Assembly (NCBI GenBank): GCA_034508935.3
Contig: CM067449.1
Coordinates: 36,454,812 to 36,518,811 of the forward strand
DNA from: Berghia stephanieae
Lineage: Eukaryota > Mollusca > Gastropoda > Nudibranchia > Aeolidiidae
DNA: 64,000 bases
Reading direction: 5' to 3'
A program made the translations under genes and the position numbers. Each line of letters starts with the position of its first letter. Position 1 is the stretch's first letter. Shown piece by piece: positions 36,510 through 47,289 of the stretch. Under the pieces are notes generated by a model. The model was not told where the DNA came from. It did no database searches and saw only the letters and a list, made by a program, of their open reading frames with translations.

Positions 36510-36810
36510 TCGCTGTGATTATCCCCAGACACCTGTCTGGGGATAATAAAAATTCGTTATCCCCAGACACCTGTCTGGGATAACGAATTTTCATTATCCC
36601 CAGACGCATATTTGAAACTCCGCTCTTTTAAACAATTATCCACATCCCAGAATATGGAATGTTTTCAAATGCACATAGAAATAAGGAAAGTTAATGAAAT
36701 ATCTATAAAAACAAAAAATTAACCAACATTAAAATCAGTTGTTACTACATATACACAATATGCGTCGACTTCGAGGTGGGTGTCATGGCCGAATGGTTTA
36801 GTCGTAGTTG
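36510..36810 (+). repeat. Fragment of the palindrome/tRNA-like repeat family
   Basis: Starts GCTGTGATTATCCCCAGACA with palindromes of the type GACACCTGTCTGGGGATAA, continues TTTGAAACTCCGCTCTTTTA and ends in the tRNA-like head (GGGTGTCATGGCCGAATGG). It is cut at TTTAGTCG where the left inverted arm begins. Confidence 0.8.
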
Positions 36811-37639
36811 GAAAGGTAGGAGCCTCTAGGTCAAGGTCATGCTTCTTGTAAATCGTCGAGACAGAAATAGCCGGTATGCCAATTTCCTATGCGATGATTT
36901 TCTGTCGCATGCCAGACTTTCCAAATGCATCGAATCTTCCTTTTCCGCGATAGGTTTGCCATTGTAGTTGTAGACTTGATTTGAATTCTTGATAAAATTG
37001 ATACTAATTAAGAGGGCCATTACATAGGATTGCCTGGGATTAGAACCCAAAAAAAATCTTGAACTTGAAGTTGCGACAATGTAAAATTTGAGATGGAGAA
37101 ATTAAAGTTATTCAATACTGCTTATGTACATTGAACACGGACGTCAGGCAAAGCACCTACATCACATCGATGTGCGCCACTCGTTCGCGGATATTCTTAA
37201 CCACTGAAAATTCTTACTAGTAGCTTTTTTTAACCAATGGAAATACTTGTTTATTTGTACTTTTATTGTAGTCATGAGTGATAAGAACATCGACTTAAGC
37301 GACATCGACTTATGTGGAGTTTTTTTTTTTTACTAATGTTATATAGGAAGAAGGGGGAGGGACCAAGAAAAAAAAATCGACTTGGGTAAAAATCGACTTA
37401 GGCAACGTCGACGTATCCAGAGTGCACTGTATTTAGTCGTTAGTTACATGACGTCAAAGCTGGAATAATTTCTTACATCAATTGGTAAGCAAAAAAAATT
37501 CTAAGTTCTTGGAAAATGAACTTGCTCTTGTATGGATTTTCAAAATTTAAAAAGTGTTTTCCATGACTATCAGAATGCTTCATGGTTATAGTAAGAAAAG
37601 TCAGTTTTAAATATTTTTAAATGTCTCTTGTGGTACCTA
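36811..37639 (-). repeat. Left arm of the 0.83-kb inverted repeat
   Basis: Reverse complement, with few differences, of 40277-41108. It contains the left part of the pogo-like element in reverse orientation (end word AGAGTGCACTG at about 37436) and finishes with GTCTCTTGTGGTACCTA. Confidence 0.85.
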
Positions 37640-40187
37640 ATGCTTCTTTTATAGCCTCTGTTAAAACGATAATCTTATCGAAATTACCCTTATTTTTTGC
37701 TAACGACTTTTTATAAATCTCCAATCTTTTATAAAACACATTTCCATATTCGTTACCAGGGCAAACTGCAACTAGTGTTCCTATGATTTCCGCTAATTTT
37801 CTGATGGTAATAAATTCTTCACGAATGTAACGATCAGAAAGATTTTTAATTTTTTTAATCTTTTCCTCTGTTGGTCTAATGGTCATTGTCTTTGAATTTA
37901 AGACAAACCCTAAATATGTAATCTCTTGGGTTGGTATAAGGCAAGACTTGTTGGTATTTATAGTGAAGCCTAGTTCATCAAATAGCTTACAAACTCTGTT
38001 ACAAGCTCGTAAACAATCCAAATATGTTCTCCCCAATATGAGGGCATCGTCTATATACATAATTATGATAATGTTTTCGTCTCTCAGGCGAGCAAGTACT
38101 GGTTTTGTGATTTTTGTAAAAATCCGCGGAGCATCAGTGAAACCCATTACGAGTGAAGTGAACTCGAACTTTTCCCCTGAAAACATAAATCAGAAAAATT
38201 TTCTAGCTTTCTCATGTAGTGCAATACTGAAATAAGCATCTTTTAAGTCACAGGAACAAGCAAAGTATTGTTCCTGAAATGAATATATTGCCTCTTGAAG
38301 ACTGCTCATTTTAAAATGTGTATATTTAACGTATTTATTGAAATGCTTAAGGTTGAGAATAATTCTAAGGTTCCCCTTACTTTTAGTTCTAGCGAATATA
38401 TTAGAATAAAATTGATTCTGGTTATCTTCGTCATCCCTGACTGCTTGGATAATATTTTTCTCTTTTAATTCTCTAACTTCTCTTTCAATTAGTATTCTTT
38501 CCTGTTCTGAAAATGTTATGCTTTTTGGGATAAAAGTTTGCACAGGGGTAAAATAAAGTTCTGGGTAAACTCCCCTAATTTGGTTTAACACCCACTGGTC
38601 TTTAGTGATTTCCTGCCATTTCTGTATATATAATTTTGTTTTTTCCCCCTGTGAAATTGTCTATAGTATTTTTAAATTCTAAACTTACGCTATTGTCTTC
38701 TTTTCCCCTCACTTGTCCTTGTTGTCCTAAAGTTAAATTTGGTTCTGTGAGAAGGGTTTCCTTCCTCCCCGTCCTCCTCTTGTTATCGGTCGCCATCTTC
38801 TCCCCCCTCTGCTTTTGTGGGTTCGGGATGGTGAGGGGTAAGGCATCCTCCCTTGACCATTTTTTGGTTTTCCATCAAAGTGGAACGTGCCAGGTTTTGT
38901 CACGGCTTTCGAAAGCTTGTGGGTATCATTAATTGTCTTAATGCTTTCGTCTAAATTATCTCCAAAAAGGAACTCCGTTGATGTGCTTTCTTTCGGTTTG
39001 CACAATTCTTTACATTCTTCATTCAGAAAAGGCTTAAGTGCTTCTTTTCGAATTTGGCTGCAATTCGTATATACAGCTGATCCCACTCTTAACAAATCCG
39101 TGACTAATGGAGTCATTGCTTTGACCTCTATTACCCTCTTATTGTCCTTTTCCTGGCTCCTTTTAACTAAGTCGCTCAGCAGTTTAGCCGTTATGGTTAA
39201 ACTTTTGCTCATTAACGCCATACTTGAGGGTTAATTCGAGGGACTCTGAGGTTGGGGGTGTTTTTAGGGCAAAGGTGTTTATCCAACACTTTCTTGATTT
39301 TTCCCCTGTTGACATTATCGCACACTCCATTATTGACTATCTTTGCCACCGATTCGTGAATGTCTTCACCAAACGATTCCGGTACATTAAAAAACTGTTC
39401 CAGTTCTTTTATTTCATTATCAATTTCATCTTCGTCCTCACTTTCTTCCACCTCTTTTTCTTTCTCATCTTCGTATACCATATCATTTTCGAGAATCTCT
39501 AATTCGTCGAGGTCGCTGGTCGCGGTTATAGTGTGCGTGACTTTTCCCCCCTTTTCGATCTCATTCGGTTTTTGTTTCTTTGACGACGGCTCACTGGAGT
39601 CGTGATTAGTCATTAATAGATGCGTCAGTGACTTGAAGCCTTCCACAATTAGTTGTCCCAATTCCGAATTTGAGGCGTGGGTTTTAGCGTGGGTTTCCTT
39701 GCTTACCGAATGTGATGGCCCCTCATTAATTGTCTCATTTCCAATTGTTTTTGTTTTAGGTTCTAATTTCCTTTTATGGTATGTTCTACTGTCTTTTTTG
39801 CATTCCCCATATTTACCCCTCTTTTTCTCTCCCGCGGGAGAAGAAATTGGGTTTTTTGTATGAGTTAACACTCCCTCGGGAGATGTTATGGGAACTGTTT
39901 TAGTTTTCTCCCCCGCGGGGGTAGAAAGTTCCCTATTCAAATCTTCAACTTTATCTGGTTCCATTGTTTATTTGAAGTAATTAGAATTTTTACCTCAAAA
40001 GTTTAAATCATTAAGCACCACTTTCACAGTGTTAATAATATGAGTTAACACTCCCTCGGGAGATGTTATGGGAACTGGTTAAGTTTTCTCCCTCGCGGGG
40101 GTAAAAAGTTCCCTGTTCAAATCTTCAACTTTATCCGTTTATTCGAAGTAATTCTTTAAAAAAATTTCTCAAAAGTTTAAATCATTA
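37640..40187 (-). mobile_element. DIRS-type element, truncated inverted copy
   Basis: Reverse-strand copy of about 29972-32516, covering the gag-like region and part of the RT region, nearly identical to the longer copy and with the same internal 185-bp duplication. Both terminal regions and the recombinase are absent. A fossil fragment, placed by rearrangement rather than as a complete insertion. Confidence 0.85.
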
Positions 40188-40276
40188 GATTTGTTGCTGG
40201 TAAAAGTACAACAGATGCTATATTTGCTCTAAAAGTGACCGCAGAGGAGTATAGAGAAAGGCAAAGAGAATTACAT
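40188..40276 (+). mobile_element. RTE-like LINE fragment (88 bp), second copy of the split site
   Basis: Reads RFVAGKSTTDAIFALKVTAE then EYRERQREL, ending in TTACAT. It is the same sequence as the minus-strand LINE at 44163-44251 and ends at the same base, followed by TAGGTACCACAAGAGAC. Confidence 0.85.
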
Positions 40277-41108
40277 TAGGTACCACAAGAGACATTTAAA
40301 AATATTTAAAACTGACTTTTCTTACTATAATCATGAAGCATTCTGATAGTCATGGAAAACACTTTTTAAATTTTGAAAATCCATACAAGAGCAAGTTCAT
40401 TTTCCAAGAACTTAGAATTTTTTTTGCTTACCAATTAATGTAAGAAATTATTCCAGCTTTGACGTCATGTAACTAACGACTAAATACAGTGCACTCTGGA
40501 TACGTCGACGTTGCCTAAGTCGATTTTTACCCAAGTCGATTTTTTTTCTTGGTCCCTCCCCCTTCTTCCTATATAACATTAGTAAAAAAAAAAAAAAACT
40601 CCACATAAGTCGATGTCGCTTAAGTCGATGTTCTTATCACTCATGACTACAATAAAAGTACAAATAAACAAGTATTTCCATTGGTTAAAAAAAGCTACTA
40701 GTAAGAATTTTCAGTGGTTAAGAATATCCGCGAACGATTGGCGCACATCGATGTGATGTAGGTGCTTTGCCTGACGTCCGTGTTCAATGTACATAAGCAG
40801 TATTGAATAACTTTAATTTCTCCATCTCAAATTTTACATTGTCGCAACTTCAAGTTCAAGATTTTTTTTGGGTTCTAATCCCAGGCAATCCTATGTAATG
40901 GCCCTCTTAATTAGTATCAATTTTATCAAGAATTCAAATCAAGTCTACAACTACAATGGCAAACCTATCGCGGAAAAGGAAGATTCGATGCATTTGGAAA
41001 GTCTGGCATGCGACAGAAAATCATCGCATAGGAAATTGGCATACCGGCTATTTCTGTCTCGACGATTTACAAGAAGCATGACCTTGACCTAGAGGCTCCT
41101 ACCTTTCC
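40277..41108 (+). repeat. Right arm of the 0.83-kb inverted repeat
   Basis: Begins TAGGTACCACAAGAGAC and is the reverse complement of 36811-37639. Together the arms surround the inverted DIRS fragment and the 88-bp LINE piece. Confidence 0.85.
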
Positions 41109-41988
41109 GCTTTTCGCGGAAAAATTTCACTTAATTGGTACCGGAATTTTCACCTTTCCAATCGAGGAACATTAAAAAAAAAAAAAAGTCTGTAGTGAAA
41201 AAAAAAGTGAGCTATGGCTTATTTCGTCAGCATCTCCTATGGTCAATCAACACACATTTTGTGTGTCTGATTAGTCCCTTCAAAGTGTGTGCTGTCTGGG
41301 AGGGGGGGGGGGTTGACCGAAGTATTATTATTATTATGGTGACTCCAATTTGTGAGGTCAATGACCTTGGTAATATTATATGTTGGCTTCATTCCGTAAT
41401 AATATTATTGAGTACGGTCAGCTTCTTTCCCTATTTAATTTTAGCCCTGTGTAAGTGTGTGTGTGTGTGTGTGTGTGTGTGTACCGGCACGTGCGTTTGT
41501 TTGTTTAGGTGTGTGTGTGTGGGGGGGGGAAGAGTCCTGACAAGGTTAAATCCATCCGTTCAATGCTTTGCTCTCAGACGGCCAGGACCTATGTGTTCTC
41601 TATTATTATTTGACACCATTCTTAGTCTTTACACAATCTGTACATTTTTACACATTTTATATTTTTAATAATTTGAGTACTTTTGGATTGTCTATTACAT
41701 TTTCTGCTGCAAAGCATGTCATAGTCAATAACAGTAAGTTGATTCCGCTTTTTTATCTCAAATTCCGATTTTTATGTATTCTGATTCCTCTATGGGGCTA
41801 TTGGGGGTAGGAGCCTCTGATGACCACTACAGAGACCGCGCGATATGAAGGGACATACATATTCTTGATTGGTTTGCCTTGTTCACATGCGTTTTTGCTC
41901 ATTTGGTTACACTCCGGTTAAGTTGATTTTCGGATAAGTCGATTTTTTTCTCGGTTCCCCTGGGCATCGTCTTATCCGGAGTCCACTG
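40487..41988 (+). mobile_element. Pogo/Tigger-like element with transposase relic
   Basis: Ends CAGTGCACTCTGGATACG (40487) and CTTATCCGGAGTCCACTG (ending 41988), with TA on both sides. Both ends carry AAGTCGATTTTT words internally. Around 40940-41100, frames read GKSGMRQKIIA and EIGIPAISVSTIYKKHDLD with a stop between, matching the CENP-B/Psq-type helix-turn-helix at the N-terminus of Tigger transposases. The DDE part is gone. A truncated inverted piece lies in the left arm. Confidence 0.8.
41455..41530. repeat. (TG)n and G tracts
   Basis: About 25 bp of GT followed by ACCGGCACGTGCG and a second GT/G9 stretch, within the pogo-like element. Confidence 0.8.
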
Positions 41989-42060
41989 TAGATTGATCAT
42001 ACTTGTGATGCTCATTTTTATAGCAGAGTAGGTAAATAAATTATAGGCTGTCAATGAAAA

Positions 42061-42146
42061 TTGGTTATCCCCAGGGATAACCAATTTTTGTTATCCCCAG
42101 ACAGGTGTCTGGGGATAACGAAAATTGGTTATCCCCAGACGCATGA
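42061..42146. repeat. GTTATCCCCAGACA palindromes
   Basis: Three half or full palindromes of the GTTATCCCCAGACA..TGTCTGGGGATAAC type, as at the ends of the tRNA-like hairpin, without the rest of the unit. Confidence 0.75.
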
Positions 42147-42149
42147 AGC

Positions 42150-43068
42150 AAGTGGGCAAAAAGATTTTATGCAAAATGCCAAACTAGGCATGAAAAATAC
42201 CAAATATTCTGGAAAAAATACTAGTGGTTGTGTCCCAAAACAGTAAATATATCGATATTTAACACAAGATGAAAGTAAATAGTGATCAAATATCAAATCC
42301 AGCTCTTTTAAAAAAATTATTTTAAAGGAAATGGATCAATGAAATTTCTTTTGTTACTGTTGAACTGAAAACGTCAAACTGGCAATTCGACTTTTTATTT
42401 TCAACCAGGAAGAAAGTTGTTAATCATCAAATCGGTTCATAGTCCACCAACCATTTAAATTTTCACTACCTACCTATCTGTTAACTTTATTGATCATCTC
42501 TTGTTTCTATAATCTGCTCATTCTGGCCACAATTTTGGGGATGACCGGGAATTATTTTTATTTCGCGGACGAATTCCTGGGCCATGGTGTTGTTCGCCCC
42601 AAAGCCCAAAACCGACACCTGTTATTTTCCTGTCTCCTTCGCACAAGACAATACAATTTAGTATCACACGTCCACAAAACTAGATCCAACAACATATTTT
42701 TATTCGAATCAGAGATAAAAATAAATACCAAAACAAGGAAGCAAAAATGGTGGAAATATGTTTAGCTCATATATAAATTTAAGATATTCCGATAGCGGTG
42801 TGGATAGACAGCTCAGTGGGTTAGGTCACCTTTCATTTTACTTCTTTTAGCTGCACAAATTCGGACCAGTCGCGACCGACCCCCCCCCCCCCCCCCCCCC
42901 CCCCCCACCACACACCCTTTTTTTTATTTTTTACTTTTTCTTCCTTTCTTCCCAATTGATGTTCATTGTTTTCACTTTTGTTCCGAGCAAGAGTTTTTTT
43001 TTAATCAGTTGAATTTTTTATTTCTCCGATAATATTATTTCATTATTTAATTTGCTCTAGATCTATTA
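42150..43068. other. No gene recognised; C27 tract
   Basis: Unassigned AT-rich DNA with a 27-bp poly-C run at 42880-42906. Confidence 0.5.
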
Positions 43069-43089
43069 TTGTTTTTTTTTTTTGGTCAA

Positions 43090-43119
43090 ATGATGATGAT
43101 GATAATAATAATAATATTG

Positions 43120-43199
<80 letters not shown>

Positions 43200-43312
43200 T
43201 AATAATAATAATAATTGTTATTATTATTACTATTACCATCATAATCATTATTATATTATTATCAATAATAATATTATTTCTATTATTAATACTCTTATTA
43301 TCATACTATTAC

Positions 43313-43398
<86 letters not shown>

Positions 43399-43531
43399 TT
43401 ATTATTATCATTATTATCATTATTATTATTATTACTATTATCATTATAACTTATTATTATTATCATTATTATTATTATTATTATTATTACTATTATCATT
43501 ATAACTTATTATTATTATTATTATTATTATG

Positions 43532-43620
<89 letters not shown>
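43090..43620. repeat. (AAT)n / (ATT)n compound array
   Basis: AAT repeats to about 43215, then ATT repeats with TAC and CAT interruptions to 43620. The complementary halves form an inverted repeat around 43215. Poly-Ile, poly-Asn, poly-Leu and poly-Tyr open frames across it are artefacts. Confidence 0.95.
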
Positions 43621-43624
<4 letters not shown>

Positions 43625-43663
43625 ACTATTCCCTGCTCCGAGGGAAATCTCTCTTTTAAAAAA

Positions 43664-43918
43664 TATATTTTGACCTAAACCTTAAGAGTTTTTTTGTTTG
43701 CTAAACTAAACCTTTATGTAAATGTTCCGTTTCTGAGCATGAATTTCTTAAATTGTTTTTATTTTTAAAACAATTATTGTTTTTTTTTTCTCCTCTATCT
43801 GACCATTTGGTCGCTCTTTGAATATTTCTGTTTGTTTGCTTTTTAATTATTTATTCTTTTTAGACACTATTTGAGATCGGAGTGGGTACGAATATATTTG
43901 CTAGAAACGAGAAAAAAA

Positions 43919-44011
<93 letters not shown>

Positions 44012-44157
44012 TTTAATAAAAAAAATAAAAATAAGAGGTGGGGGAGGATGGATGGGACATTTGTCCCTTTCAACGTTCTGTAAAAAGAAGACGGAATTAA
44101 AAAAAAAAAGTGACATTACCAGGATTCGAACCCACAACGTCGATTCTGGTCAAACTT
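43664..44157 (-). mobile_element. tRNA-like repeat unit (reverse strand), body and part of head
   Basis: Reverse complement of the unit at 3870-4310: box B word GGTTCGAATCC (44120-44130), GA array (43922-44010), GACCAAATGGTCAGATAGAGG and TTCATGCTCAGAAACGG. It is cut inside the head at GTCAAACTT, directly beside the right edge of the 15-kb insert. Confidence 0.75.
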
Positions 44158-44162
44158 ACCTA

Positions 44163-44990
44163 ATGTAATTCTCTTTGCCTTTCTCTATACTCCTCTGCGG
44201 TCACTTTTAGAGCAAATATAGCATCTGTTGTACTTTTACCAGCAACAAATCTATAACTTGATGCCCCTGTTGTTGCCACATTCTTGACCATCTTTATTTT
44301 TGTATATGGAAACCAACGTACTTTTTGCCCATTCTTATGGCATTTTCTCTTTCTGTAAGATGTCGTTGAATAACCATACCAGGAAATTTAACCCTTCATC
44401 TCCAAGTGATTTCCAAATTTCTGCTGGTATCTCGTCTGGTCCAAGTGCTTTCCGCCTTTTCATCTTGCGCACTTCATCCGACACCTCGTTCTTGCTTATC
44501 GCATCTACTATATTCTCTTTAGGTTGTAATTGTATGATAACTTCACTTTTCCTCTCCCTGTCATTCTATTCATTCATGAGGTGTTCGTAGTTTGTTTTCC
44601 ATCTTGCTCGAATCTCTTCATCTTTGCCCAATATTCTTCCATTCTCGTATTTGATCATCTTAATATGTTGTAGCCTATATCTCTCCTATTCTTGTCCTTC
44701 GGTTTTGCTATTCTGAAACTATTTCTCTGATTCTCTGGCCTTCTTTACTTTCTAATTGCTCATACATATCTTTGAATGTCTCAGACTTTGCTTTTGCAAC
44801 GGGTCTTTTTGCTTCTTTCTTTGCCTGCTTATATTCATCTACTTTCATTACATCCTTGTTTGTCGCCATATCCTTCCTTGTTGCAAATCTTACAATATCT
44901 TCGCCTTCTTCATTTCTGCTGCCACACTCTCCCAACCATATCTCCTTTCCGATATTGCGTTCAATAAAATAAATAACATATTATGGTTCT
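44163..44990 (-). mobile_element. RTE-like LINE, upstream half (linker to RT motif 1)
   Basis: Minus strand from about 44935: VDEYKQAKKEAKRPVAKAKS and ESKEGQRIREIVSE (the linker between endonuclease and RT), then degraded sequence, and finally RFVAGKSTTDAIFALKVTAE followed by EYRERQREL ending at the cut. Several frame changes. The endonuclease domain is absent, so the copy was 5'-truncated before it was split. The downstream half is at 28581-29089. Confidence 0.8.
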
Positions 44991-45219
44991 CTTTATTCAT
45001 CCCCAAGCGGATACAGTGTATTTGTCTTTGGGTCTATTCCAAGGAAAGACTGGAATAACCCAGGTGTCAGCCGCAGCTCAAAACCGCAAATTGAGCGAGG
45101 GAGATGTGGATTGCTTTGAGCCACTTAACGCGGTGAATATTCGAACTAGGTATATTTCGGCTACGAAACAGATACAATACCGCTGATTTTCAAAAGTTAG
45201 AACACTAGACTAATGGTAA

Positions 45220-45590
45220 TATGTTCTTGGAATCTACATGGGAAATGTACCTGGGACTATGGGAGGTCGATACCAGTGGGAATTGAAGCCGGACTATGGG
45301 ATTTGGGTTACCAGAGGAGAATGAACATGACACTGTAGGAAGTGGGCACCAATGGGAATTGAACCTGGGACCACGAGGGGTAGATACCAGTGGAGAGTGA
45401 GCTCAGAAGGGTTCTTTTTTTTCGAAACATACCGAAATCGTCGAAAGTTATGGGAGTGGGCACCCAGGGGGAATGAACCGGGGACTCGGGGAATTGCACA
45501 CCAGTGGGGAGTGAACCTGGGACTATAGGAAGAGGATATCAGTAGGAAATGAACTGGTACCCAAATCCCATTGTGGAAGTGGACTGGACA
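45220..45590. repeat. Diverged ~45-50-bp minisatellite
   Basis: Six to eight diverged copies of a unit like GTGGGCACCAGTGGGAATTG followed by AACCTGGGACTATGGGAG. Copies differ by substitutions and small indels, so the array is old. Preceded by an R-like word TGTTCTTGGAATCTACATG. Confidence 0.75.
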
Positions 45591-45599
45591 TGGCATCAT

Positions 45600-46400
45600 T
45601 CCCAGATAGCCCTCGCTGGACCCCCAGGGAAAGAAAAGATGAGGCCGCCCGCTGGAGACCTAGAGGAAGAACATCGAAATCGAAAGAGAAATGAAAGGCT
45701 AGCGGTTGGTCTTGGGGACAGATGACAAAATGGCCGCCAATCTAGAAAGATTCCACCGTGTCAGCCTTATGTACTGATCAAGCACCAAGGGAAGCAATCC
45801 AATTTATGTTCTAATTATGGAGTGGGCGGGAATGATTTAAAAAAAAAACAAAACTTCTGAATGAAAGTAATTTTTATATATATTTATTTTTCGAAGTAGG
45901 TTTTAATCAGTTGTGGCGAAACAATTGATATGAAAACGAAACGTTATTCTGAATAAAAAAGCATATGCAGAGCAATATCCACTAAATGTGCTCAAAGTGC
46001 TGAACAAGGGATCCGAATCCTACAGCAAGACTGTTGTAAGATTAAACATGACACATAACGCGCTATTACTATTTGATTCTTTTTTTTTCGACAGATACAA
46101 CGCTGTTCACTGTTACTGACCAATTACAGATACTCCGCTTTATACACGATTATGGTTAGAGAATGTGAGTAAATAGCCTTTTCCGGGGACTCACATGTGT
46201 GCCGCCTACAATACAAGGGGACTCGAATCTACAGGACAGAGGTAGAGCGTCATAGTCATACCCAAAAGTCAAAAGCCGTATAAATAAAGTGAGAATTCAA
46301 AAACGCACAGAAAGATTGCTCCGAACTAATTGTCTTTGTCATAAGTTTTCCAGACCTGCCAACCGGTACGATTTCTCATATTTTAGTACCTAAATACGAG
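45600..46400. other. No gene recognised
   Basis: Unassigned DNA with no long open frame, TIR or RNA signature that I can identify. Confidence 0.5.
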
Positions 46401-46409
46401 GATACTATT

Positions 46410-47285
46410 CCAAAGTATCAAAGTGCAATGTTCTAACCATCACAAATAAGAAAGCACCTATTACATTTGAATACCAACTTCATGGTCAAAACCTGGAACA
46501 TGTAAAGGCAGCAAAATACCTTGGCATTGAGTTTGCTAAAAACCTCAAATGGAATGATCACATATATGTCACCTGGCTTCAAAGGCAAATCAAACAAGCG
46601 CTTACATCACCCGCAATTTAAAAAGAGGCCCAATCACAACTCAAACCCTTGCTTTTAAAACTATTGTTAGACCAATTTTGGAGTATGGCAGCTCAATTTG
46701 GGACCCATATACAAAGAAAAACATCGACATCATAGAAAACATCCAAAGAAAAACAGCAAGACGCATCACAAACACATTCGATCCTTTCTCAAGTGCGTCT
46801 GAAGTATCACAACGGACTGGCCTTGAACCTCTGGAAAAGAGAAGAAAGATAGATAAACTTAAATTGTTCCACAAGATCTACTACAAAAATTCGTGCCTTA
46901 AACTTCCAAACGACATCAAAGATATTGGCACAAGAAATACGAGGGGACACACAGCAAGAGTAACCATCCCAACATCAAAAACAGACGCCCACATGTATTC
47001 GTTTTTCCCTTCCACTGCCCGACTATGGAATAGCCTCCCAGCTGAAGTGGCTGAAAACGGTTGCCAACATGCCTTCACGCGATTGCTAGGGTTCACAACG
47101 TGACTTTTTAATCTATGGGTTTTTTTGTTTTTTTTTTTTTTTTTTGTTTTTTTTTTTTTTTTGTTTTGTTTTTTTTTAATTTTAAATTAGTATTATGTGC
47201 AGAGTTTTAGCAAGTTTAAAATGTAAAACCATACAAACTGTGGAGTGATCGTCGACAATATTGGAGGTTTCCACAAGACGAAGAA
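46410..47285 (+). mobile_element. CR1/jockey-group LINE tail
   Basis: Degraded frames at 46440-46680 read HGQNLEHVKAAKYLGIEFAK and ACITSAT-like sequence. An intact 141-codon frame (46678-47103) follows: MEYGSSIWDPYTKKNIDIIE, RTGLEPLEKRRK and SFFPSTARLWNSLPAEV. The LEY.S.IWDP and R.WNSLP motifs are the C-terminal signature of CR1/jockey-group LINE proteins. After the stop come T-rich sequence and a GAAGAAGAAG-like end at about 47279. The copy is 5'-truncated. Confidence 0.85.
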
Positions 47286-47289
47286 GAAG

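Larger units (their letters stand above)
29090..44162. mobile_element. 15-kb insertion splitting an RTE-like LINE
   Basis: The LINE halves on either side are contiguous in the protein (RQREL then HGVFIDLEKA). ATGTAAT is duplicated at 29083-29089 and 44163-44169. The insert begins TAGGTACCACAATAGAC and ends ACTTACCTA, so its extreme 5-6 bp are inverted repeats. The content includes the DIRS-type element, its inverted partial copy, pogo-like DNA, tRNA-like repeat fragments and ATT arrays. It may have started as a smaller TIR element with TAGGTACCACAA ends that later grew by nested insertion and rearrangement. Confidence 0.6.

Noticed and set aside
43066-43626. Poly-Ile, poly-Asn, poly-Leu and poly-Tyr frames
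   Set aside because: Artefacts of AAT/ATT repeats on both strands.
29090-44162. A Polinton or similar giant virus-like element as explanation of the 15-kb insert
   Set aside because: No capsid, protein-primed polymerase, ATPase or integrase motif was seen, the duplication is 7 bp rather than 6, and the ends are only 5-6 bp inverted.
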